Source: an uncultured cyanobacterium (GTDB lineage: Bacteria; Cyanobacteriota; Vampirovibrionia; Gastranaerophilales; Gastranaerophilaceae). Taken from it: 6,218 nucleotides of DNA. A program made the position numbers and the translations under genes. The stretch spans positions 1 to 6,218 of the forward strand of contig CAMAML010000078.1 of NCBI GenBank assembly GCA_945836835.1. The letters are read 5' to 3'. The notes below the pieces were generated by a model. It did no database searches. It was not told the origin of the DNA and was given only the letters and a program-made list of their open reading frames with translations. The first letter of the stretch is position 1. Each line of letters opens with the position of its first letter. Shown piece after piece: positions 1 through 5,501 of this stretch.

Positions 1-57
1 CTTGATGACGAAATGGAATTTCTGACCCACAATTCGCTTGTCGGGAAAAGATATTGA
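1..57 (+). CDS. C-terminal end of an unidentified protein (partial)
   Basis: Frame 1 is open from the first base and ends at TGA 55-57; the other two + frames hit stops within 25 bases. The 18 visible residues read LDDEMEFLTHNSLVGKRY, a plausible charged C-terminus. A strong hairpin terminator starts 33 bases after the stop, which supports a real gene end here. I do not recognise the family from this fragment, and the rest lies outside the window. The call depends on the open frame and the terminator placement only. Confidence 0.5.
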   Translation, partial: LDDEMEFLTHNSLVGKRY

Positions 58-90
58 GGGTGATTAAGTGATTGAAACTTAGTAACTTAA

Positions 91-123
91 TAAAAGACTT
101 CCGTGTTTTGCGGAAGTCTTTTA
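91..123. terminator. bidirectional intrinsic terminator between convergent genes
   Basis: A perfect 13-bp inverted repeat: left arm TAAAAGACTTCCG (91-103), 7-base loop (104-110), right arm CGGAAGTCTTTTA (111-123). The A/T-rich bases at the foot of the stem provide a short U-run in both directions, so it can end the + strand gene finishing at 57 and the minus-strand gene finishing at 207. The location between two convergent gene ends is what is expected of a shared terminator. The U-run is partly inside the stem, which is typical of bidirectional terminators. Confidence 0.85.
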
Positions 124-154
124 TCGCTGTCTTATTTAAAGAAAGGAATTTAGT

Positions 155-190
155 ATGTTTGATGATTTTCATTTAAGCAGCATTTTATAA
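155..190 (+). other. possible 11-residue small ORF with ribosome binding site
   Basis: ATG at 155 opens an 11-codon frame (MFDDFHLSSIL) ending in TAA 188-190. It is preceded by GAAAGGA at 141-147, a good Shine-Dalgarno match with 7 bases of spacing. It lies just after the bidirectional terminator and no promoter is visible between the terminator and the ORF, so transcription would depend on read-through. Nothing else supports it being translated. Confidence 0.15.
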
Positions 191-206
191 TACTGTTTAG
201 GTGAAA

Positions 207-1370
207 TTATGCGGCAGCTTTTACTTCTTCGGTTGCCGGAGCCGCATTTTCACTTTGAGATATTGTCATTTCTACGGTCCCAGGTTGCTCGTCGGCTATT
301 TTGTTAAGAGCCTCCAAAGCTGTCGTTGCCGCCTCTTTTACGCTCGCATCTCTGTCTTTCTGAGCGATTGTGAAAATGGTCGTCAAGTCCTTCTTGTAAG
401 CAGGAGCTTGGATGTAGCTCAACGCTTCGATTGCGGAAGTTCTTACCATCGGGTTTTCGTTGTTCTTCAACTGTTCAACGATTGTAACCGCACCCGGCAA
501 TTCCGTCAGGGGAACGGTCGAGTTTGTCAGTTTTTGAACCTCTTCTCCGTAGAGTTTTTGTAAGATTGCCGCCGTGAACATTGCGTAGCTCTTGTTTCTT
601 TCGGCTTGTTCGTACGGAGTAATTTCGGACGCCAATTTCTTTTCGTCGTCGCTCATTTGTTGTCCCGATGCAAGTTTTTGTCTTGCCGCAACTTGAGCGT
701 CCGTAGGTCCTGCAAGTTTGGTTGTGTCAGCCGTAACAATGTTTGTCAAAGCGTCTACGATTTTTGTATCAAGCAATTCGGTTGCTTTTTTAGGGTCTTC
801 GTTTACCATATTGGCAATTTCTTCCATCCCTGCAGCCTGAATTTCATAATCGGAGTTTGTCAATTTTGCGATAAATTCGTTTAAGTCAACCTGAGGCACA
901 ACAGGTGCCGAAGGAACTACTTCAACGGGAGTTTCAGCCTTTACGCCTTCTTCTTTCGGAGCTTCCGTTGAAGGTTCAGGCTTTTTTACGTCGGTTACCT
1001 CCTCTTTAGGTGCTTCAGCGGTTACGACCGGAGCCGGCGGAACCGCTTCGACTACTTGCGGAGCAGGTGCCGATTGAGGTTGAACCTGAGGTTGCGGTTG
1101 TTCTACGGGCATCGAAACTATCGGCGTTTGAGGCATTTGAATGCTCGGTGGCATATAATAAGGTTGAGCCGGTGCCTGCGGGTACGCATAAATCGGTGCC
1201 TGCGGATAATTGTACATCGGGATAATCGGAGCTTGAGATTGTTCCGGAATTTGTGCGGGTTGTTGTCCCGGTGCGTTCACCGTCGGATTGTGAATGTCAA
1301 TCTTTACGGCGTTGTAAACAGGTTGTTGTGGAACCTGTGTGTAATTGGGTAAATTTGGAATTTGCATCAT
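207..1370 (-). CDS. proline/glutamine-rich protein with C-terminal HEAT/ARM-like helical region
   Basis: A protein of 387 residues read from the complement; TAA is at 207-209. I choose ATG 1370-1368 because GAAAGGA on the minus strand (1386-1380) sits 9 bases upstream; an ATG at 1388 would swallow that site, and ATG 1367-1365 is also possible. Residues ~1-155 are low-complexity, rich in Pro, Gln, Ala, Val and Tyr, with an 8-residue tandem repeat (NYPQAPIY/AYPQAPAQ) and later acidic-lysine stretches (PKEE). Residues ~160-360 are helical; the last part (~290-355) shows HEAT/ARM-like spacing, for instance NPMVRTSAIEALSYI and DASVKEAATTALEALNKI. There is no signal peptide or membrane segment, so it is probably cytoplasmic. 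HEAT folds usually bind proteins; a scaffold or adaptor role is inference. It stands alone, divergent from the downstream operon, and shares a terminator with the upstream + gene. Confidence 0.85.
   Translation of the reverse strand: MMQIPNLPNYTQVPQQPVYNAVKIDIHNPTVNAPGQQPAQIPEQSQAPIIPMYNYPQAPIYAYPQAPAQPYYMPPSIQMPQTPIVSMPVEQPQPQVQPQSAPAPQVVEAVPPAPVVTAEAPKEEVTDVKKPEPSTEAPKEEGVKAETPVEVVPSAPVVPQVDLNEFIAKLTNSDYEIQAAGMEEIANMVNEDPKKATELLDTKIVDALTNIVTADTTKLAGPTDAQVAARQKLASGQQMSDDEKKLASEITPYEQAERNKSYAMFTAAILQKLYGEEVQKLTNSTVPLTELPGAVTIVEQLKNNENPMVRTSAIEALSYIQAPAYKKDLTTIFTIAQKDRDASVKEAATTALEALNKIADEQPGTVEMTISQSENAAPATEEVKAAA
1156..1222 (-). repeat. short in-frame tandem repeat encoding YPQAP units
   Basis: Within the proline-rich part of the minus-strand gene, GGTGCCTGCGG occurs at 1171-1181 and again at 1195-1205, a 24-base (8-codon) period. 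The encoded units share the core YPQAP. This is a coding repeat of low copy number; unit number could vary among strains. Confidence 0.55.
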
Positions 1371-1410
1371 TGTATCTTTTCCTTTCAATAAATAACTGTG
1401 ATATATTCCT

Positions 1411-1416
1411 ATTCTA
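1411..1416 (-). promoter_or_regulatory. candidate -10 element for the HEAT-like gene
   Basis: On the minus strand these bases read TAGAAT, five of six matching the TATAAT consensus, about 40 bases upstream of the chosen start codon. No good -35 hexamer lies 16-18 bases further upstream (TTTCTT or TTCTTG only), so the call is tentative. The same bases are part of a 10-mer that also occurs near the right end of the window, so the match could come from a repeat rather than a promoter. Confidence 0.3.
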
Positions 1417-1464
1417 CCCTTTAAATACCCCTCAAGAAATTAAATTGCTAAAATCTCGAAATGT

Positions 1465-1482
1465 TTTAACAATTCTTAACAT
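1465..1482 (+). promoter_or_regulatory. tandem TTAACA direct repeat, possible regulator box
   Basis: TTAACA occurs at 1466-1471 and 1476-1481 with a 4-base spacer, a 10-base period that places both half-sites on one face of the helix. Direct TTAACA-type repeats with similar spacing are bound by OmpR/PhoB-family regulators such as PhoP of Bacillus, and cyanobacterial Pho boxes are related (CTTAAC-type repeats). Which regulator, if any, binds here is not known. The site is about 95 bases from the leftward start and 115 bases upstream of the rightward -35. Confidence 0.35.
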
Positions 1483-1594
1483 ACTAATTTTGAATAAATC
1501 CTGAAAACTATTGCAACAACGGGGATTTGGGAATGCAACTTTTTTTATTTTTTTGTAAAAATATTAGCGAATGCGGGTGATTTTTCGGATATTT

Positions 1595-1624
1595 TTGGCA
1601 TGAAGGGATTATTTGTGTTATAAT
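1595..1624 (+). promoter_or_regulatory. promoter of the transketolase-ftsEX operon
   Basis: TTGGCA at 1595-1600 matches five of six bases of the -35 consensus. After an 18-base spacer, TATAAT at 1619-1624 is a perfect -10 hexamer, preceded by TG at 1616-1617 (extended -10). Transcription would begin near 1631, giving a leader of roughly 37 bases before ATG 1668. The T-rich stretches just upstream could add UP-element-like activity. This is the best housekeeping-type promoter in the window. Confidence 0.75.
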
Positions 1625-1637
1625 TTCGATGAACCCG

Positions 1638-1649
1638 TTATAATTATAA
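1638..1649. promoter_or_regulatory. 12-bp AT palindrome in the operon leader
   Basis: TTATAATTATAA is a perfect palindrome directly downstream of the promoter, within the first ~20 transcribed bases. It is followed by the ribosome binding site AAAGGGG (1656-1662), 5 bases before ATG 1668. A CCCG/CGGG pair (1634-1637 and 1652-1655) encloses it and could form a small hairpin near the binding site. It could be an operator for a dimeric repressor or simply an AT-rich leader; there are two further TATAAT copies here (1639-1644, 1645-1650). Confidence 0.3.
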
Positions 1650-1667
1650 TTCGGGAAAGGGGAAATT

Positions 1668-2630
1668 ATGGCAATTACAATCGGAGAGAGAAATTCAATA
1701 CGATCGGCGTTTGGCAAGGCTTTGGTACAAGCGGGAAAAGAAAATCCGAATATTGTTGTTTTGGATGCGGACTTGGCATGCTCGACGCAGACCCAAATGT
1801 TTGGGAAAGAATTTCCCGAGAGATTTTTCGATATGGGGATTGCCGAGCAGGACATGATTGCGACGGCGGCGGGGCTGGCGTCCGTCGGGAAAATACCTTT
1901 TGCGGCAAGTTTTGCGATGTTTGCGACGGGCAGAACCTACGACCAGATAAGGAACTCGGTTTGCTACCCCGAATTAAACGTGAAGATTATCGGAACTCAC
2001 GGCGGAGTAACCGTCGGCGAGGACGGGGCAAGCCATCAGGCGTTGGAAGATGTTTCGCTTATGAGGGGGATACCGGGCATGTCAGTAATTGTCCCGGCGG
2101 ATTGCCGTGAGTGCGAACAGGTTATAAAATTTGCCGCCGAAAACTACGGACCGATGTACATAAGGGTTGCAAGAACAAATGTTCCCGATATTTTCGGAGA
2201 AGATTACGAGTTCGACTTCTGCAAGGCGAAAGTTTTGCAGGAAGGTGAAGACGTTACGGTTATCACAAACGGGGAAACTTTGGCGGAAGTTATTCTTGCC
2301 GCAAACGAGCTGGAAAAACAGGGGTATTCAATTCAGGTTATCCATGTCCCCGTCGTGAAACCTTTGGACGACGCAACAATTATCGAGAACGCAAAAAAGA
2401 CAAAGTTTGTTATAACGGTTGAGAACCACTCGATTACGGGAGGTTTGGGTACCGCCGTTTGTGAGTCTTTGTCTTACTATTATCCGATGCCCGTCATAAG
2501 GCTTGGGGTAAACGATACCTTCGGTCAGAGCGGGAAATGGGCGGAATTGTTGGATTACTACGGGTTGTCCGCTCAAAAACTTATCAAAACCATTAAGAAA
2601 CAAATTGACAGATACCGACTGGTAAAATAG
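1668..2630 (+). CDS. transketolase, C-terminal subunit (split enzyme)
   Basis: 320 residues matching the C-terminal half of transketolase. Residues ~5-170 are the pyrimidine-binding domain: MGIAEQDM (56-63) carries the conserved glutamate (E60) that activates thiamine diphosphate, and GTHGGVTVGEDGASHQALED (109-128) is a family hallmark, followed by PGMSVIVPAD. Residues ~190-310 form the transketolase C-terminal domain, with VENHSITGGLG and NDTFGQSGKW. The enzyme moves two-carbon ketol units between sugar phosphates in the non-oxidative pentose phosphate pathway, in the cytoplasm. Full-length transketolase is about 650 residues; this size is normal for the second subunit of the split form, which needs a separate ~270-residue N-terminal subunit that binds the diphosphate. 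That partner is not in the window, and the leader upstream has no remnant of it. Start ATG has the strong site AAAGGGG 5 bases upstream. First gene of the operon; ftsE follows after 17 bases. A 1-deoxyxylulose-5-phosphate synthase half is less likely given the motifs. Confidence 0.92.
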   Translation: MAITIGERNSIRSAFGKALVQAGKENPNIVVLDADLACSTQTQMFGKEFPERFFDMGIAEQDMIATAAGLASVGKIPFAASFAMFATGRTYDQIRNSVCYPELNVKIIGTHGGVTVGEDGASHQALEDVSLMRGIPGMSVIVPADCRECEQVIKFAAENYGPMYIRVARTNVPDIFGEDYEFDFCKAKVLQEGEDVTVITNGETLAEVILAANELEKQGYSIQVIHVPVVKPLDDATIIENAKKTKFVITVENHSITGGLGTAVCESLSYYYPMPVIRLGVNDTFGQSGKWAELLDYYGLSAQKLIKTIKKQIDRYRLVK

Positions 2631-2647
2631 AAGGAAAAACAGAGGTT

Positions 2648-3325
2648 ATGATTCAATTCAGAGAAGTCTCAAAAAGATATAAAAACGGCAATTACGCATT
2701 AAAGGATATAAATTTGCACATCTCATCGGGCGAATTTGTCTTTGTTGTCGGAGCATCGGGGGCGGGGAAATCCACGCTTATGAAGTTGCTTTACCACGAA
2801 GAGTGTCCGACGAGCGGGACGGTTACAATCGGCGGGATTAATATCGCAAACCTGCCGAACGACAAGGTGCCGAGCCTGAGAAGGTGTATGGGCATAGTGT
2901 TTCAGGACTACAAACTTTTGCAAAACATGAGCGTCTACGACAACGTTGCATACGTTATCAGAACGCTTGGGATAAGTTCAAAAGAGATCCACGACAGGGT
3001 TTCGGGGGCGTTAAAGATTGTCGGATTGGAGCATAAAATGCACGTTACTCCGTCGGAGTTGTCGGGCGGGGAACAGCAAAGAGTAGGGATTGCAAGGGCA
3101 ATCGTGAACGGACCTCCGCTTTTGATTGCGGATGAACCTACGGGAAACTTGGATCCGGGCAATTCTTTGGAAATTATGCAGATTTTGGATCAAATTAATC
3201 AAAGAGGTATCACCGTTATTGTTTCAACCCATGACAATGCGATGGTGGATTATTTCAGAAAAAGAGTTATAACCCTTGACAAAGGGTCTGTTATAAGGGA
3301 TATTCAAGCAGGTACTTATGAATAG
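2648..3325 (+). CDS. ftsE: cell division ATP-binding protein FtsE
   Basis: 225 residues, the usual FtsE length, with a complete ABC ATPase core: Walker A GASGAGKST (35-43), Q-loop at VFQDYKLL (Q86), signature LSGGEQQRV (138-146), Walker B LLIADEPTGNLD (158-169) with catalytic E163, and switch H195 in STHD. FtsE pairs with FtsX at the inner membrane; ATP hydrolysis drives a conformational signal through FtsX that activates peptidoglycan hydrolases outside, rather than transporting a substrate. The identification against close relatives (LolD, MacB-type ATPases) rests on the VFQDYKLL segment and on ftsX following directly. ftsE and ftsX overlap by 8 bases, which favours translational coupling. 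The ribosome binding site is probably AAGGA at 2631-2635, since AGAGG at 2641-2645 is very close to the ATG. Confidence 0.95.
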   Translation: MIQFREVSKRYKNGNYALKDINLHISSGEFVFVVGASGAGKSTLMKLLYHEECPTSGTVTIGGINIANLPNDKVPSLRRCMGIVFQDYKLLQNMSVYDNVAYVIRTLGISSKEIHDRVSGALKIVGLEHKMHVTPSELSGGEQQRVGIARAIVNGPPLLIADEPTGNLDPGNSLEIMQILDQINQRGITVIVSTHDNAMVDYFRKRVITLDKGSVIRDIQAGTYE

Positions 3326-4232
3326 TCGGGAAGAACAATCAAATATTAAAAGCGAAGTAAAAAAGCACATCCCAAAAGACAGGTTGTGCGAGTTTAGAAT
3401 TTTATACAGGTTAACGATAGAAACCCTGAACGACCTAAAGCGTACGGGAGTGGTTAACCTCGTCATCATAACGACAATGGCGGCAATTTTGACGATTTTC
3501 GGTGCATTTTTCCGCTCGGCGTTGTCGATTTCCTCGTTTGCACACGAACTGGGGAGCGTTTTGGAAATTTCGGTTTACCTGAAATCCGATGCGGATCCGA
3601 ACATTGTAAAAAACAGGGTTTCGGAGTTTGAGCATGTCGAGAGCGTAAAGATTATCCCAAAATCCGACTCTTGGGCGGATCTAAAGCGGGAGATGAAATT
3701 GCCGGACGTTGAAAACCCTCTGCCCGATACTTTGAGGGTTAAGGTGGATAAGCCCGAAAACATTGACACGGTTCTGAACCGAATAAAGCCGCTTTCGTCG
3801 GTCGAGGACTTGAGCTATGCTCAGAAACTTGCTAAGAAGATTACGATGTTAAATCAGGTCGTAAACACCATAACTATTTTGGTCGTAATCCTTTTGGGAA
3901 TGTTGACTATTACGATTATCAACAACACCATTCAGTTGGTTATCCAGTCAAGAAAAGATGAAATCGAGATTATGCGGCTTATGGGGGTCAGCAACTGGTA
4001 TATAAGGTTTCCGCTGATTATGCAGGGAGCTTTGTACGGAGTATCGGGGGCGATTGTGGCGTTCATTCCGTTGCATTTTGTGGAAAGAGGACTGATACAT
4101 ATGCACCAATTCTTTATGGTGCCGTCGCCGATGTACGCACAAACGCTTGTCGCATTGACAATGTTTTTAATCGGGGTAACCTTTGGGGCGGGCGGAAGTT
4201 TCCTTTGTATCAAAAAACATTTACAGGTTTAG
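3318..4232 (+). CDS. ftsX: cell division membrane protein FtsX
   Basis: 304 residues with the FtsX layout: cytoplasmic N-terminus (1-~45), membrane helix 1 (~46-68), an external domain (~75-175) that in the family contacts hydrolases or their activators, then helices 2 (~182-206), 3 (~231-253) and 4 (~275-297). The cytoplasmic loop after helix 2, SRKDEIEIMRLMGVSNWYIR (211-230), is the most recognisable family signature and is where FtsE couples. Together with FtsE it forms the FtsEX complex that controls septal or lateral peptidoglycan cleavage. The start ATG lies inside the end of ftsE (8-base overlap). The N-terminus carries about 20 charged residues more than the shortest FtsX proteins, which is within family variation. 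The external target (EnvC-like, CwlO-like or another protein) is not encoded in this window. Confidence 0.94.
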   Translation: MNSREEQSNIKSEVKKHIPKDRLCEFRILYRLTIETLNDLKRTGVVNLVIITTMAAILTIFGAFFRSALSISSFAHELGSVLEISVYLKSDADPNIVKNRVSEFEHVESVKIIPKSDSWADLKREMKLPDVENPLPDTLRVKVDKPENIDTVLNRIKPLSSVEDLSYAQKLAKKITMLNQVVNTITILVVILLGMLTITIINNTIQLVIQSRKDEIEIMRLMGVSNWYIRFPLIMQGALYGVSGAIVAFIPLHFVERGLIHMHQFFMVPSPMYAQTLVALTMFLIGVTFGAGGSFLCIKKHLQV

Positions 4233-4242
4233 CGTGTGAGAT

Positions 4243-5490
4243 ATGAGTACGGTAGTCTTAGTTTCGGATAACGAGAATATAAAAACTTCGGTAAAACGGA
4301 ATTTGGTTTTGCTCAGAAATTCCGACCGTTTTTTGTCCGTAAACGGGCTTAACGCACAAGACGCTTTGCTCACGATACGCCCCGACGTGGTTATCTTCCA
4401 CTATGACGGCAACAATCGACAAGAAATCTTAACCACAATAAAAAAGATAAAGTCAGGAGATGTTTTTGGCGGGGTTTCGCTGATGTTACTTTTGGATAAG
4501 ATTTGTCGGGAATTTGTAATCGAGGCGTTTGACTACGGTGTGGACGATTATTGCACGGTATCGGACGACTTTTCGGAATTGGTTATAAGGGTTTTGAATG
4601 CGGTGAAAAAGTCCGACCTGAAGTCAAAACTTCGGGAATTGAAAGGTCAAATGAGCCTGTTTAATATTTTGGACGCAGGCGGAAATTTTTACACAAACGC
4701 CGTAGCCGAAGAAATTTTGGCAAGAGAATTGCAAAAAGAAGATTGCGGAGAAAAACTGTCTTATATGATAACGGGTCCCGACGAAGAGGGTAAAAATTTC
4801 TACTCGGACGGGCTTATGTCGGAAGTGATTTTAAAATCCGTAAGAGGGACGGACTTGGTGTTTGAAAAGGCGGGCGGAAAGTTCGCAATCCTTTTAAGGG
4901 GCGGAGTCGACACCGCAATAACCGTTTTTGAAAAGATTAAATCGGCACTGCCAAAAGAAATGACGATTAAGGCGGGGATTTTGTCCGTCTGTGATAAGAA
5001 AGCCGACGAAATCGTTCAAAAAGCGTCGAGTGCGTTCAATTTGGCAATTTTGGAAAATTCAGACTATAAAATTTACCTTGAAAAAGACTCTTCGGCAGAC
5101 GATTGGCTCAAAGATGAGGTCGGGGGAAAAGGCGAACAGACATTCAAATTATTCAAAAACGTATTTAAACAAAAGATTAACAACGTGATTTCGCCGGTAT
5201 TTTACAGGTTTCAAAAGGCGTACGAGGATAAATTTGACGGGGTAAAGGTTGCTCAATTTGCAAACGAATACGAGAGCATTTTTCGGGTTTCGGACGGGGA
5301 AAACGAAAGCCGCTTGACGATTATTTCGCCGAAATTTTCCAAGGTTATACTTGCCACAACCCATTCGGGGCTTGAGTCGCCCGAAAATTCGACAAAAGAA
5401 CTTTCGCTAAATCAGGTTAGCGTAAACGGGATTTCCGAGATTACGGAAGAGTTTATACAGGACTTTTTGAGAAGAAATCAGTATATTTAA
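4243..5490 (+). CDS. degenerate receiver plus degenerate GGDEF protein in the ftsEX operon
   Basis: 415 residues, no signal peptide or membrane helix. Residues ~1-124 have a response-regulator receiver fold (TVVLVSDNENI start, PDVVIF third strand, AFDYGVDDYCTVSDDF near the end), but the phospho-acceptor position is H53 instead of Asp and the switch lysine of the usual TKP motif is V106 (TVS). Residues ~135-282 follow a diguanylate cyclase (GGDEF) pattern: RGTDLVFEKAGGKFAILLRG aligns with the segment around the active site, but GGDEF itself is AGGKF (210-214), so metal binding and catalysis should be lost; the later TIKAGILSV and ASSAFNLAILENSDYKIYLE fit the end of the fold. Residues ~297-415 match no family I recognise. 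Thus I infer a non-enzymatic scaffold or sensor. It begins 10 bases after ftsX and ends 11 bases before the hydrolase gene, so co-expression with FtsEX is near certain. The upstream GTGTGAG is only a weak ribosome binding site, suggesting coupling to ftsX translation. An alternative is that the receiver still binds a ligand or partner without phosphorylation. Confidence 0.85.
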   Translation: MSTVVLVSDNENIKTSVKRNLVLLRNSDRFLSVNGLNAQDALLTIRPDVVIFHYDGNNRQEILTTIKKIKSGDVFGGVSLMLLLDKICREFVIEAFDYGVDDYCTVSDDFSELVIRVLNAVKKSDLKSKLRELKGQMSLFNILDAGGNFYTNAVAEEILARELQKEDCGEKLSYMITGPDEEGKNFYSDGLMSEVILKSVRGTDLVFEKAGGKFAILLRGGVDTAITVFEKIKSALPKEMTIKAGILSVCDKKADEIVQKASSAFNLAILENSDYKIYLEKDSSADDWLKDEVGGKGEQTFKLFKNVFKQKINNVISPVFYRFQKAYEDKFDGVKVAQFANEYESIFRVSDGENESRLTIISPKFSKVILATTHSGLESPENSTKELSLNQVSVNGISEITEEFIQDFLRRNQYI

Positions 5491-5501
5491 AGAGGATAAA
5501 A

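Larger units (their letters stand above)
1371..1667. other. divergent intergenic region
   Basis: 297 bases between the start codons of the minus-strand HEAT-like gene and the + strand operon. It contains a ribosome binding site and weak promoter candidate facing left, tandem TTAACA boxes (1466-1481), a T-rich tract (1540-1554), and a strong promoter facing right (1595-1624) with a short leader. No RNA gene or convincing terminator was seen. A minus-strand frame at 1508-1855 runs across it but is a shadow of the transketolase gene. Confidence 0.7.

Noticed and set aside
201..1352. Several + strand open frames opposite the HEAT-like gene
   Set aside because: They are rich in Cys, Arg and Phe, typical of antisense translation of a proline/alanine-rich gene, and lack ribosome binding sites.
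1511..1555. Possible terminator: TTGCA/TGCAA followed by a T-rich tract
   Set aside because: The stem is only 5 bp with an 18-base loop, and no gene ends upstream on the + strand; it would lie between divergent promoters.
1508..1855. Minus-strand open frame of 115 codons
   Set aside because: It overlaps the promoter and the first 188 bases of the transketolase gene, has no ribosome binding site support, and its product is low in recognisable motifs.
1668..2630. Truncated or frameshifted full-length transketolase
   Set aside because: The start has an excellent ribosome binding site and promoter, the length fits the known split C-terminal subunit, and no N-terminal remnant lies upstream.
4243..5490. 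Active response regulator/diguanylate cyclase
   Set aside because: The phospho-acceptor Asp, switch Lys and GGDEF residues are all replaced, so normal phosphorylation and c-di-GMP synthesis are not expected.
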